In this document: positions 1 through 12,700 of the stretch, in pieces | Layout: each line of letters opens with the position of its first letter | How positions within the stretch are numbered: the first letter of the stretch is position 1 | NCBI GenBank assembly: GCA_008477525.1 | Contig: SPDT01000004.1 | Location: forward strand, 3,224,001-3,288,000 | Direction: 5' to 3' | DNA: 64,000 bases | Source of the DNA: Hypomyces perniciosus | Taxonomy: Eukaryota; Ascomycota; Sordariomycetes; Hypocreales; Hypocreaceae | Notes under the pieces: model-generated | Database searches by the model: none | Told to the model about the DNA's origin: nothing | Seen by the model: the letters and a program-made list of their open reading frames with translations, nothing else | Translations under genes and position numbers: made by a program

Positions 1-71
1 GCCACTTAACAGCTATACGCCAGCAAAGCAACGGCGCCTAAAGAGAGAGCCACTATAAGAAAGGGGGGTAA
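1..71 (+). mobile_element. 3' end of a gypsy1 interior with polypurine tract
   Basis: These bases match, inverted, the sequence just outside the LTR at 2228-2300. They end in a purine run (AAAGGGGGG) abutting the LTR start at 72, as expected for a polypurine tract in front of a 3' LTR. The rest of this plus-strand element lies left of the window. Confidence 0.7.
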
Positions 72-297
72 TGTTACAGGCTAGGCTATAACTCCCGGAA
101 TCACAACTACGCCGAATCCGGAAATACGACCAATACTAGACCGCTTACCTAATTAGGAAACCACCTCGGCCATAACCCTATACGTATAACTATATAATGC
201 ATATATAGCTAGTATAGAGCTTCCTTCTTTCAGCTATAGATAGACAATACAGGGGTGCCTTAACTGCATGCTTTCCAGTTAGGCTATACCTGTTACA
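72..297 (+). repeat. LTR1, 3' LTR of a gypsy1 element
   Basis: A 226-bp repeat starting TGTTACAGG and ending CCTGTTACA, so it has TG...CA ends. Copies occur at 2005-2227, 8095-8319, 23995-24217, 24695-24903 plus 38586-38653, 39531-39756 and 49802-49866. This copy is among the least mutated. It appears inserted in the gypsy2 relic that continues at 298. Confidence 0.85.
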
Positions 298-2004
298 AAA
301 TAAAAACTTAGCTATAAGATTTATTAAAGAATTTAAAGCGAGATATACTGCCCTTTTACTTTTTACTATAAAATTTAAAAAAGGCATTTATATTTATTAA
401 AACTATTAAAGCTTTAATAATATTACTATAAACAATTATTCTTTATTACTTTTAATTTAAAAGATATTAAATACTTTATATAATATTAGATTTTATATTA
501 AACTAGATATAATAGCTGCCTTTAATAAATTTAGAATTATAAAGGGATATAAATAAAAGATAATGTTTATAATTTAATATAAGTTATTTAAAACTTTTAT
601 TATACCTTTTAGTCTTTATTATAGCTTACTTTAATAATATTTTAATTTATTTAACTATATAAAAGGAATACTGATAATATATATAAAAAGTTATAGATAA
701 ATTAATTAATATAGGTTTTTAAATTAATATTAAAAAATGTAAATTTTAAATAATAAAAATAAAGTACTTTAACTTAATTATTATAAATAATAATATTAAA
801 ATAGACTTTAAAAAAATAGCTACAATTATAAATTAAAAAAGACCCTTAAACCTTTATAAACTTTAATGCTTTTTAGGCTTTATAAATTTGTATTAGCAGT
901 TTATTAAAGACATTTTTAACATTTATAAACCTTTAAATAGCCTTTTAAGAAAAGATATTTTATAGAAGTAAATAGAACTTTATACTACTATATTTAACTG
1001 TTTTAAAATTTAATTTATAAATACTTTAATTTTTACCTTTTTTAACTATAATAAAAAGATAATTTTAAAAATAAATACTTTAAATTAAGTATTTTATATT
1101 ATTTTCTTTTAATATAATAAAAATAATATTTTGCGACTAATAATATACTTTTTATTAAAGCATTTATTTATTAAATGCAATTATAAATTTTAAATTAAAA
1201 AACTGTTAGCTATTATTAAATTATTAAAAGAATAGCGCTTTAAGCTTTAAAGTATAGAATATAAATTTAAAATTATTATAGACTATAAAAACCTAATATA
1301 CTTTATAACTATTAAAGTATTAAATTAAAGATAAGTTTATTAGTTTAAATTTTTATTTTAATATAATTTCTAGATTATTTACTAGCTTAAATTAAAAGCA
1401 GTAAAGCCTAATATATTAAATAAAAGGTTTTAAGATATTCTAGTAAAGTTAAATTAAGATAATAGTTAATTAAAAGAAAGAAAGAAAACTTTACTTTTAA
1501 AAAACTACTTTAATCCCTATATTTATATTAATATTATAGAAAGTATAAATAATAAAAACCTATTTACCATAATAACTAGCACTTTAATTTTAGATTTAGA
1601 GATATTAATTAATAAAATAATTAATAAAGCCTATAAAATATTAAATATAGTAAATATTATAATATAGGCACTTTAAAACTTAACTATTTAATAATAGGCT
1701 AAAAGTATTTAAAGTAATTTAAAGGCAGTAATATAAAACTTTTAAATCTATAATAATTAAATATATTACTAAAAATAACTTTTCCTTTTATTTATAAATA
1801 AAGTAAAGATATAAGTTATATATTAAATATACTCTTTTAAGTTAAAGGGATATTTAAAATAAATAAAAATAGTAAAAATTTTTAACTATATATATTAATA
1901 GCTATAAATATTAACTAATATTAATATTTTTATTAAAGGTTAGAATTTATACTTTTAAATAAAGTTAAGTAAATCTGTTTTATTAAGATTTCTAAAACTA
2001 TTAC
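298..2004 (+). pseudogene. gypsy2 pol relic: reverse transcriptase, RNase H, start of integrase
   Basis: No open frame survives. Read through stops, the plus strand gives Ty3/gypsy pol order: RT from about 430, RNase H-like sequence at about 900-1350, then the RNase H-integrase linker near 1370-1430, where an R-P-x-x-K-S-S-K-P-like run is visible. Stops are nearly all TAA or TAG at former CAA or CAG. The relic is cut by the gypsy1 insertion at 2005 and resumes at 8325 with the integrase end. The same region recurs inverted at about 25067-27800. It is non-functional. Confidence 0.7.
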
Positions 2005-2227
2005 TGTAACAGGTATAGCTTAACTGGAAAGTATACAGTTAAGGCACCTTTATATTATCTATCTATAACTAAGGAAGAAGGCTCTATACTAGCTATATAT
2101 ATTATATAGTTGTATATATAGGGTTATAGCCAAGGTGGTTTCCTAATTAAGTAAGCAGTCTAGTATTAGTTATATTTCCGGATTTAGTATAGTTGTAATT
2201 CTAGGAGATATAGCTTAGCCTATAATA
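2005..2227 (-). repeat. LTR1, 3' LTR of gypsy1
   Basis: Pairs with 8095-8319 in the same orientation. The outer end reads TGTAACAGG and is preceded by the target duplication ATTAC. The inner end is followed by the minus-strand polypurine tract. Confidence 0.85.
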
Positions 2228-4811
2228 TTACCCCCCCTTTTTACAGTAGCTCTCTCTTTAGGCGCCATTACTTTACTGGCGTATAGCTGTTAAGTAGCCT
2301 GTTATTAAATTTAATTAAGCTATATTTAGATATATAGTCGTTAAGGGCTACTATATTTTTAAATATATATATTGGTTCCTAGGTTAACTTTATATATCCT
2401 TTCTACTATATTAATACTTTGCAAAAAAAGCCGCGACCTTACTGCTTAGTCTTTATATAAAAGACTTCCTTAACTTTCTATTTATCCTCGCTATCTATTT
2501 ATATTAATAGTAGTTAAAGGTTATTTAAAATCTAGCCTAAAAAAGGGTTATTAGCCGCTCTTTTTAATAGGTTAATATAAAATCGCAAGTATATACTAGT
2601 TAATATACTTAATTCCACTATATAAAGGCTAATAACCTTTATTACTATATATTTATAATATAAAGTATTAAACTTTTTAGAAAGCTAGAGAGTATTATAG
2701 TTATTAAAGTATAGCCAGACTTTATCTTTTACTTTATATCTTTTAAAGGGGCTTTACTACTAATTTATAGAGTCTTTATAGCATTATTATATAGCAGCGA
2801 GTATTATTTAAATAAATACAGTTACTTTTTTTAGTCTTTTAACTATTTCTTTTATAGCCTTTTCTTTTAAGTCTTTTAATTTAATAGTTTTATTTTTTTT
2901 ATATATAGCTAAAAGGGTTTTATATAATAGCTATATTTAAAGAAAAAGGGGCTTATTTAAATAACTGTATATTTACAGTTATTTAAAGCTAGTTACACTA
3001 CTAAGAAAAAGTCTCCTTAATTACTTTAAAAGTAGTCTATATATACTTTAAAGTATATTTAAATCTTTTGGTTACTCTTTTCTAGTCTGCTGTTAGTTTA
3101 TAGGTAATACGCTATACTTAAATATTACTAGATTCCTATTAGTTTATAGAAAACTCTTTAAAAGCAGTTAATTTAATTAAATCTTTAGTTATTAATTATA
3201 AACTAAAGCATCCTATAAAACCAATAATAATATTAAAAGAACCTTTTTATATATATTTCTGCCTTTATACTCTTTATTACTTTAAAGGTAATATTTTTAA
3301 TAAACTAATTAATAATAACCTAAAAGTATTATACCTATATTAATCTTATAGGTAATAGGTTAACTATAAAGTTTATAGTTAAATTACTGCAGATATATTA
3401 AAGAATAAATAGTAATTTAAAAAAGTCTTTACTTATAGCTTCTTTATAATTTTCCTCTTTTATATATATTACAGTTATAAAGGAATTATTAAACTATACT
3501 GCTAATTCCTAGCTAAAATAACCTGCAGGAAATAATAGCTAGGGTTTTATTATAACCCAAATAGCCTAAAACTATAGTATTATATTCTATTTATATAATA
3601 CAAATATACAGCGTTTCGCCTTTTTCTTTAATTATAGCTGGTACCTAAATATAGTCTTAAAATATTAATCTTTATTTTTTATTAATTGTATATTCTGATA
3701 TCTATACTTTAAGTTAAAGGTCTATAGGGAAGGAGCACTTTTCTTTCTTAACTGCAGTATATACCTATTAATATACTAGGTCCTTTTAAATCGTTAAGTT
3801 CTATAGATCCTGTAATTTCTTATTTCTGTTAAATACGTGTATTAAAGGGAGATTAATATCGCTATCTTTGAATTGCTATATTGTTAGTGTAGCTGGGATA
3901 AATTATATATAGCGGCTTAGTTTACGCTTATTGCCTTTATTAAATGGAAGGTTTTATTCCTTGCGGCTTAACGCATTAAGAGTGGCTGCTTTACTGCCTG
4001 GCCTGTATTAAATTATAAAATCGAACTAGGAGAGGAACTTTGCCTAATGCATTTATTATTTAAAGAGTTTCCTGCGCATTATAAAGAATTATAAGTTTTT
4101 ATAGTTTGAAATAACTGTAAAAGGGTTATAGCTATATAGCTTTACTCTTTACTTTTTTATATAACGAATTACTGTTAGTATTTTTTTATTATAGATAAAA
4201 TAATTATATTTAATAAGGCTTAGCTTTTATAAATAGTAAGCTATAGTATAGCGTTCTCCTTTTTTATTCTTTTATAAAAAGACTCCTTTTAAAGTATATC
4301 TTAAATAGTCTGCTTTAATAAAGGTATATTTTATAAGATTTTAAGCTTATAGTATAGGGGCTTTAATAAAAGGCATTTAAGCTTTTATAAGACTGCTTCT
4401 TTTATACTTTTTTATTAAAAAGGGGTCTTTTTTTTAGTTAGCTTTATAAATAGGTAGGCTATTTAAAAGAATCTAGGGATAAATATCTAGTAGTAATTAG
4501 TAAAGTTAAAGAAGCTTTAAATTCCTGTTACTATTATAGGCGCCTGCTATTTACTAATAGCTTACTGCTTTTTAAAGTTATAGGCAATTCCTTTACTAGT
4601 ATATAATAAACTTAAAGTATTTAATCTCTTTTTATATAAATGCGCACTTTTTAGGATCTAAATATAGCCTAGTATTAGCGAGGGCGCGTAAAACTTGCTA
4701 GACTTTCTTTATATAATCCTTTTATAACCTATTAATATAGATTAAAATATTGTTAAAGTATATAGATATAAAGTTATTTAAAAAGGGGTATAGTATTTAA
4801 TTAATATACTA

Positions 4812-5057
4812 TTAGAATACTGCTAGTGCATTAATAAATTTAAATAAAATTACCTGCCATTTATATAGACTATAGTATATATAAAATACAGTCTTATATT
4901 CTTGTCTTTTCGCGACCCTGATTTTATAGAATATAGCTACTATATCTAACTTTATAAACCACTTTACTTTTATTAAACTGTTAAAGGTTTCAGAAAAAAG
5001 GGGAGGGGGTAGCGATCTTGCTGCGTTATTGCATTTAAGGCGCAATAGTCTATACAA
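4812..5057 (-). pseudogene. gypsy1 reverse transcriptase fragment
   Basis: An 81-residue open stretch of Ty3/gypsy reverse transcriptase. It contains the block around the first catalytic aspartate, seen as K-L-D-I-V-A-x-F-Y-K-I-R (usual form K-L-D-x-x-x-A-F-H-x-I-R), preceded by L-P-P-P-L-x-S-E-T-x-N. It corresponds to the start of the palm domain. The equivalent region of the plus-strand copy lies near 41880-42060. This is a fragment only. Confidence 0.8.
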
Positions 5058-5537
5058 AAGCGAATTCCTTTTCTAGGTTTTTAAATAAAAAGGATAGGGG
5101 CTATAGCAGCTAAACTGCTAGCTTAAATAAATCCTTTATTAAGTAAATTAAAGAGGGTTTTCTGTAATATTAATAGTTCCTCGCGTAATATACTATAAAG
5201 GGGGCCTTAAAGGAGTTTTAGTTTTTTACTATATTTATCGGCTTTTAAGGGAATCTATAAATTAACTTTAAGGCAGTATAGTAAAAGTTTAATAGCTTTT
5301 TTTATAAAGAATAGCAAATAGAATTTTTTATATAGTTTAAGGGGAATATATTCTTAGGGATTTATAGGTTTTTTAAGCTAGAGTGCTTTTTTAATATTAA
5401 ATAAACTAATAGCTTAAAGGAAATATACTTCTTTTTTACTATTTTTTTTAATACAGCAGTATTTTATTAAGGCTAATATAAGCTAGGCTTTTTATATAGC
5501 TTTAATATTCCTGGGCTCCTCTTTATCTATAAATTAT

Positions 5538-6117
5538 TGTTAAAAAGGAGGGCTAAAAAGCAAGGATTTCTGTGTAATTGGGTAACCTTCCTATTCTGGC
5601 TAGACCTGGAATTAGGCCCGACGCTAGGACCGAGTTCCGGAGGAACTTTGGTGTAAGTCAGGAAATTTCTGTTATCCTCAACGATAACAATTGAGCTAGG
5701 ATCGGCTACCCCGCCTACCCTAGACTCAATACAATGGGCATAATGGCCATTGTGAAAAATCTGACCAAAATGGTTTCCCGTTTGTATGGCCGTGAGTCGA
5801 TTTAACCGATTTTACATACAAATGAATTTTGCGGAAAATAGGAATACGGCCACAAACCCAATTCTGCCACCGCACACCTATTATTAGGTCGGAGGACTAT
5901 TGTAGAAGACAAAGCTATTGTTCATACAATCACTTCTACACCAGCCGCATATCACTAGATATTTTATAGCTTTCTAGCTATTAGTTCAGTTACAATTTAA
6001 TTGTTTATCCATTATTAACCTAACTAGACTCTCAGTCGTTTCCTTATTGCTGCGTTGGGTGCACCTTCTTAGAAGCTGCACTTAAATAAGGTTCAGTATA
6101 ACCTTGTTATTTCAACA
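5538..6117 (+). repeat. Solo LTR-A inserted in gypsy1
   Basis: A 580-bp repeat starting TGTTAAAAAGG and ending TTTCAACA, flanked by perfect 5-bp duplications ATTAT (5533-5537 and 6118-6122). The same sequence is the 3' LTR of copia1 (49221-49801), so this is a solo LTR left by recombination of a copia1-type element. It is markedly less AT-rich than its surroundings, so it is younger or less exposed to RIP. Confidence 0.9.
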
Positions 6118-6895
6118 ATTATAACTATAGGCCGGCTTTTCTATAGTTAACTTCCGTTTTAACTATATTATATATTACCTAATTAGCCTTAGCTTAAAGT
6201 TTACTAAGGATTAGGTTATAGTTTAGTTTATTTACTATATAGGTGTATTAATATTTAATATAGTTGTATAGATTTAAGTAAATAATAGCAATATAGCTAG
6301 TTTTTACCTTTTTATAAATCTCAGTAAATATCCTAATCTTCCTTTTAGTAATTTTAATTTACAGGAGGTATAATTTCTAGGTAAAGGAGGAGTTTATAAT
6401 AGTATAAAGGTTATAGTTAATATTAAATAATCCTGTAATAAATATATTCTCTATTTTAGTTTATAATATTACTAATTTACTGGTTATTCGCTCCTTAAAC
6501 TCTTTCTATCCTTTTAATTTTTCCTTTATAGGCTTTAATGCCTGACTTTATATTAAAGCTAATCTTTTAACTTATCAATAAAGTTACTGCCTTCCTTGCA
6601 AAACTAGGCAATATATCCCTCCTTCCTGTAATAGTAATATATAGTCTCTTTAACAGTATCTGCCTTACTTATTAAAAAGCTGCATTAACGCTAGTTTTTT
6701 ATATAGTTTACGCCCTTGATTTAAGTATTACCCTCTTTATTAACTGCTTATATATAATCCTTTAAAGTATAATATAGTTAAGGCTTATTATATTTTTTTT
6801 ACTAGGAGTAGTTTATTAAAGCAGCTTTTATATTTTATCGGTCTAGATTTAATTATTTAATGCAGCTAGCGATATCTTAGACTTTAACAAGCTAT

Positions 6896-7300
6896 TTTGT
6901 CGGGGGTAACTAATATGCCTAACGCACTAGCATTTTTCTTTTAGCTTACCTAAGAAAGGTTGGCTGCTTATTTAAGCAGCTACTGGATTAGGAAAGCATG
7001 GGAGTATAAAGATATATAGATAAACCTAGTTTAATAAACTATAACCTTTTTCCCCCTTTAATATATAACCCCACCTATGAGAATACAGTTGCTGAGGCGT
7101 ATAAAGGTAACCGTTGGTTGCTTTTAGCTGCCGGCATTATAATCAAATAATCCGCAGTATCTTTTTAGCCCTTATATTACTTAATCGCCGCTTCATGGTT
7201 CTGTCAGGAGCGCGGTTCCCGCGCTCGATACCAGTCGTTGTATATAGGTGTATATGTGTATTGTGTATATATTTTAGAGTGCCAATTCCCCCTCGATAAA
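6896..7300 (+). mobile_element. Element T, short TIR element with 4-bp duplication
   Basis: A 405-bp insertion in gypsy1. The left end is TTTGTCGGGGGTAAC and the right end reads CCCCTCGATAAA (other copies CGACAAA), giving imperfect terminal inverted repeats. It is flanked by perfect 4-bp duplications CTAT at 6892-6895 and 7301-7304. Inside are an 8-bp-stem hairpin (7208-7226) and a TG-rich run near the right end. No transposase is encoded, so it would be non-autonomous. The small open frame at 7114-7299 has no recognisable domain. Confidence 0.8.
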
Positions 7301-8094
7301 CTATTTACTATAGGTAAGCGGCAGGTTTACTATTACTAAACGGAATTATAGCTTTAAAGATAATGCTCCTTAAAGGAAGATAATCTTAGCTTAGTTAGCC
7401 TAGTTATTGCCGCCTACTTTAAAGAGCTTTTATTAAAGCAGGGAAAGAAAAATAAAAGTAAAGTTTTATCTTTTTATTTAAAAGTGTACAGCTTTTATAC
7501 AGCTTAGTTCCAGAGTCTTTAATCCTTATAGGTATAGTCTAGGTATTATATAAATTCTATTAAATTATAGTTTCTATTAATTCCTTTTAATATATAAAAA
7601 ATAGCAATTACCTGCTTAAATGTAATATTTAAGTAAAAGTTAATAAAGTATTACTATTTTCTATTACTGTTATAAAACTCTTTATTAAGTTTAAGCTTTT
7701 TATATATATTTTGCGCTTATATAGTATACTCCCTTTATTTTTTTAAGAATTTAAATAGGTTAAAGAATAGCTTTTTTTTAACTTTAAAAGCTTATATAAA
7801 CTTTATTATAGAGGTTAATATAGGCTTTATAGTTATAGCCTGCGCGGGTTTTTACTTAGGTTACAGAACGAATAATATCTTGTTTTCCTGGCTATTTAGC
7901 CTTTAAGTCGCTAGTGCTATAGAGTCTAGCTTTCTTATTAGTGCAGCTATTTATTCCTATAAAGGTAAAACAGTTTATTTAATCCCTAACTATATATTAT
8001 TGCCCTCAGAGGCTTAGTCTCTAAAACTCGCTATTTCCTTTCTATAGTAAAAGTTCTGTTATTTACTAGCTAGGTAATAGCTGAGCTATAAATA

Positions 8095-8319
8095 TATAAC
8101 AGGTATAGCCTAACTGGAAAGTATATAGTTAAGGCACCTTTATATTATCTATCTATAACTAAAGAAGAAGGCTTTATATTAGTTATATATATATTATATA
8201 GTTGTGTATATAGGGTTGTGGCCGAGGTGGTTTCCTAATTAGGTAAGCGGTCTAGTATTGGTTGTATTTCCGGATTTGGCGTAGTCGTAATTCCAGGAGA
8301 TATGGCCTAGCCTATAACA
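8095..8319 (-). repeat. LTR1, 5' LTR of gypsy1
   Basis: A 225-bp partner of 2005-2227. It ends CCTATAACA at 8319, followed by the target duplication ATTAC (8320-8324). Confidence 0.9.
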
Positions 8320-8324
8320 ATTAC

Positions 8325-9634
8325 TAATATTATTTTAAACTTAAAGTAATATTTTAATAGACTATATTATACTATTACTTAACTAATTAATAAAGCTTAA
8401 TCTATAAGAATATCTTTATAGTAGTATATTATTTAATAAACATATACTATTTTATTATTACTTATATATTTAATATTAAAGAATTTACTTATATTTTTAT
8501 TTTATATATTTATATTTTATATAAAGCTTTAAAAATAATTATATTAAATTAAAGTATTTAGTTTATATTTAAGTTTTAAAAGCAGCTATTTTAATAATTT
8601 AAAATTTACTTTAAATATTCTTTAATTTATTATTTAAAAATTAATAGCTAAATTAAATAATTAAATATAAAGGTAAAATAGTATTTTAAATAGTTTATAA
8701 GTTTTTATTAAAATCATTAAATAAACTAGTTATTATTTATAGAGTTTACTTAAAATAATTAAATATTTAAAATAATACAAACTTTATTATTTTTTATAAA
8801 TTATAGTTTTTACCTGTATTTAAAAGTTAAGCCTTTAAACCTTTATTTATTAAACCTATTTATTCTTTAAAAGAAAAGTTTCTATAAAGTAAATATTATA
8901 GTTAAATATTTTTAATAAATCCTAGATTAATTAAAAGCTTTTATAATATAATTAATTGCTTAATATAAAACTGCAGCTAATATATTAAAAGAGGATTTAT
9001 ATTAATTTATAGTTAACAAAAAGTTATAGTTTAAGATTAAATACTTTAAAATGAACTGCCTAATAAAGAAAAGAGATAATAAATAGGTAAGCCTATATAA
9101 AATCTTTAACATATACTTTTAAGCTTATTAACTTAAACTCTTTAACTATATCTGCATTTTCCCTATATTTTATAACTTTTCTTTAAAACTATAAGCAGTT
9201 AATAAAGCAGGTTAATAGATATATTTACTAAAAAAAAACGCTATTAATAAATAAAAGAATAAAAATATATAAGGATAAATCTTTAAAAAAGATAATAAAA
9301 TAAATAAAATAGTGGAAAAGTAAGAGTTTAATAAGATCTTTAATTACTATAATAAAGATAGCCTATATTATTATATGGCCTAAAAATACTATATACTAAA
9401 CTAATAAGCCGCGAAAGACTTAAAAGGATAAGATACTGCTTTATTAGAATACTATATAAAAAACCCTAATAAGCCTAGCCTACTTACCTAAATTAAGAAA
9501 AGGAAAATAACTAACTAGCTGGACCTATAATGCAGTAGCTGCTTATAATAGAAGTAATATAATAAAAGGATTAGAATATATATAGCCTTAAAATAGCTAT
9601 TTAAAGGCAAATAGAGTTTAAAAGGGGGGGGTAC
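8325..9634 (+). pseudogene. gypsy2 pol relic: integrase C-terminal half
   Basis: Continuation of 298-2004 after the gypsy1 insertion. Read through stops, the plus strand gives the C-terminal half of a Ty3/gypsy integrase. Around 9040-9110 there is a K-T-x-R-P-x-K-K-L-D-x-K-like run and a following G-P-Y/F-like position, typical of the GPY/F domain. It ends in a polypurine tract (AAAAGGGGGGGG, about 9620-9632) just before LTR2. All frames are broken by RIP stops. An inverted copy lies at 25067-26300. Confidence 0.7.
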
Positions 9635-9796
9635 TATTACAGCACTAAACCTGCCCTTTAATAATTTATTAGTATTATATACATCCTTATATAATAACCT
9701 AGTCCTATACCTTAAAACCATATTCTTATAGCTTCTTGCCTTATTTAAGGTATAATAAAGATATTACCTTAACCTATTATTCTGTATACTGTAATA
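9635..9796 (+). repeat. LTR2, 3' LTR of gypsy2
   Basis: A 162-bp repeat starting TATTACAGCAC and ending ACTGTAATA (ancestral TGTTA...TAACA). It directly follows a polypurine tract. Other copies, 162-163 bp each, are at 24904-25066, 38424-38585, 42591-42752 and 52929-53090. A short minus-strand open frame (9515-9721) straddles its edge and is not a gene. Confidence 0.85.
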
Positions 9797-12700
9797 TAAT
9801 TATATAGGCTTTAAAATTATTTTCTTATAGCTTAAAAAAACTTAATATTAACTTTATTTAATTTAGTTATAGTTTTATTAATTAAAAGTTAAGGCTATAA
9901 CAGTAATTACTAAAACTTAAAGTTTTAAATATTAAAAGACTTTATAGCTTTCATAATATATTATGTTTAAGAAAGTAAAAGAAAGCTTTCTTATTTATTT
10001 GTAACTATTTAAACTTTTAAAAAAAAAGTAAAGGTTTTATGTTTAATAATATAAGCTTTATTAAAAGTTAACTTTAATTAAATTATAGTTTATTGATTTA
10101 ATTTAATAAAAAGATAATTATTTATATTAATAAAAATAATAATATTATTATTCAAATTATAGAGAATAATAAAGTTAAAAATTAATGGATTATATTTTAG
10201 TTTATCTTTTAAGGTTTATAAAGTTTATTATTAATTTTAAAGGATAATTTAAAATTGGAAAACGAAATTATAATTAATTACTTTAATTTAAATTAAAGTT
10301 TTGATTTAATTTTTTAAAAATACATTTGATTTTAAAAGAAGTTTAATTAATATAGTGTTTAAACCCTTTAAAGAAGTTAAAGAAAATAATTCTTCTAAAT
10401 ATTTTATTAAAAGATATATTAATAAAGATAATTTATTTAATTATTTAAATATTAATAATAATTAAAGTTAAAAAAAGCTATTAAATGAAAAGAATAACGA
10501 GTAAAGTAAATATTTAATTAAGGTTGATTCCTTTTAATTATTAAAAACCTTTAATAATTAATTTAACTTTAAATTTCATTATTCTAGTATTTTAATATTT
10601 TTTTATTTTTAAAATCAATTAATTAATAGGTAAATTTTCATTTTTAAAAAAGTAACTATATTTAATAAAAGTAAAAATATATTATTTCATTAATTAATTA
10701 AATCTATTATAAATTACTTTTAGTGATTTAATTTTATTTTAATTATAAAATATTTATTTAAGTATTTAAAATCTTTTTATTATAATAATTAAAAAGGCTA
10801 GATTTTAATATTATTATAAAGAAATAAATAAATATTTCTTACAAAGTCTTTTATAGCTATATAGTTTTACATAATTAATATAAAAATATATAAATAATAG
10901 TAAATAGTTTTTTAAAATAAAATTAAAAGGTGAAAGATTAATATTTTAAAAGTAAAAGATAATTTAATTTATTAAATTTAATTATATTTCTTTTTAATTA
11001 TTTATTATTTTAAGTTATAATTAACTTTACAATTTAAAGTTTAAAGTTTTTATTTTTATATAATTTTATAGTAAATAATTTAAAATTTATATATTTAAAT
11101 AGAATACAAATAAAATATATATTATAATTTAAAACTATTAATATATTCTTAATTTTGACTTAAAAGTTAATTTATAGCTTTAGCTTTTTATTTTTAAAAA
11201 ATAAAAACTTTATAATAAATATAAATAATTTTATATTTTTATAAATTATATTTATAATTTTTATTAAAATTTAAATATTTATATAGTTTTTAAGCACAAG
11301 TAAAGTTTTTATATATAATAATTCTATAATTAATTTATTTAAAAATTATAATAATAATAGAATTTTACAAATATAATAGTAAATTAACTATTATAATAAT
11401 AGTTTAAAGTGTTTATAATAACACTTTAATAAATTATTTTATAACATTATTTATTTATAAATATAGAAGTTATTATAAAAATATATAATATTTAAAAAAT
11501 TAAATTTAAAGTTTTTAATTAATTCTTTTTTTATTATTATAATAAAATTCTTTAAAATATTAATTATTTTATATATCTTAAGTGATTTATAAAACCTTTT
11601 CAAATTATAAAAACAAGACTTTTATAATTGTTTAAAAAGATTAATTATTTATATATAAACTTTTTATTATATATTAAAAAAGTTAATTAAGGCTTTATTA
11701 TAAAATATTAATTTTATAAATAACACTTTAATTTTTTAAATAATTTAAAAAAGCTAATATATTAATACTTAGTTTTAAATTAAATCATTTAATACCTTTA
11801 GTTTTCATATATATTAAATTATAATATTTAGTGTTTATAATAAAATTAAGATTAAAAACTTTAATAATTATTTTAATAATCTCTTCAATAAATTTAAATT
11901 AATATAATTTGATTTTTTATATTATAAAAAGCTTAATTTTAATAATTTATAATTAAAACTATAAATAGAAAAGAATCTTAAAACTTAATTAATTTAATAA
12001 CTTTGAAGTTTTTAATAATAACTTTTTTTTTAAATATATAAAGCTTCTTTTATAAAAATATATCTTTTAAATTTTCAATATTTTATTTTTTTAAATATAA
12101 AAGGCTTATAATACTTTTATTTTTCATTTAATTTAAAGTTTTAAAAAACTTAAAAAGACTTTTCTTTAAATTCTTTATTTTTACTTTTATAAAATTAAAA
12201 TTAATTAATTATTTTAAAAAAAACTTTTTAACTTTATTATATTAATAATAAAGATTTAAATTATTATAAAAATATAAACTTTATAATTATTTATATAATC
12301 ATAGAGTATAAAATATTTTTTAATTAATAAAGAAAATTATATCTTAAAAAAGTTAAAAGCTTTATTAATTATTAAAAGTTATTAAAAAAGACACATATAT
12401 ATTATATAGTTTTTACATTAATAATAGTTTAAATTATTTATAAAGTTTATATTTTATTATAAATAAAAACACTATTTAATAATAGTATTGTTTTATGATT
12501 ATTATTATTTTAAAAAACTTTAAAAATAATTATTTTTATATTTTTAAAAGTAATAAAGCCTTTATTAATACAAATAATATATAAATCGTTTTTATTAAAC
12601 TTATAATTTATAAAAAATATTTTAAAATTAATTATATAAATTATATATTGAATATTATATAATAAATGATTTTAGATAAAAGGTTTAAAAGTTTTAATAG

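Larger units (their letters stand above)
2005..8319 (-). mobile_element. Full-length gypsy1 LTR retrotransposon (RIP-dead)
   Basis: The element is 6315 bp with LTRs at 2005-2227 (3') and 8095-8319 (5') and perfect 5-bp target duplications ATTAC at 2000-2004 and 8320-8324. A polypurine tract lies at 2228-2240 on the minus strand. From right to left the interior holds gag, a degenerate zinc knuckle near 6590-6640 (pattern Y-C-R-K-x-G-x-I-x-x-F-C), RT near 4812-5057, then RNase H and integrase. Two later insertions lie inside: a solo LTR-A (5538-6117) and element T (6896-7300). Without them the element is about 5.3 kb. No frame is intact. Confidence 0.9.

Noticed and set aside
190..387. Minus-strand frame of 65 codons
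   Set aside because: Crosses the LTR1 border at 297 into unrelated sequence. Chance frame.
6898..7298. Element T as a solo LTR with TG...CA ends
   Set aside because: With TGTCG...CGACA borders no target duplication fits at any of the complete sites, whereas TTTGTCG borders give perfect 4-bp duplications at four sites. The LTR view is kept only as an alternative.
9515..9721. Minus-strand frame of 68 codons
   Set aside because: Runs across the polypurine tract and LTR2. No motif.
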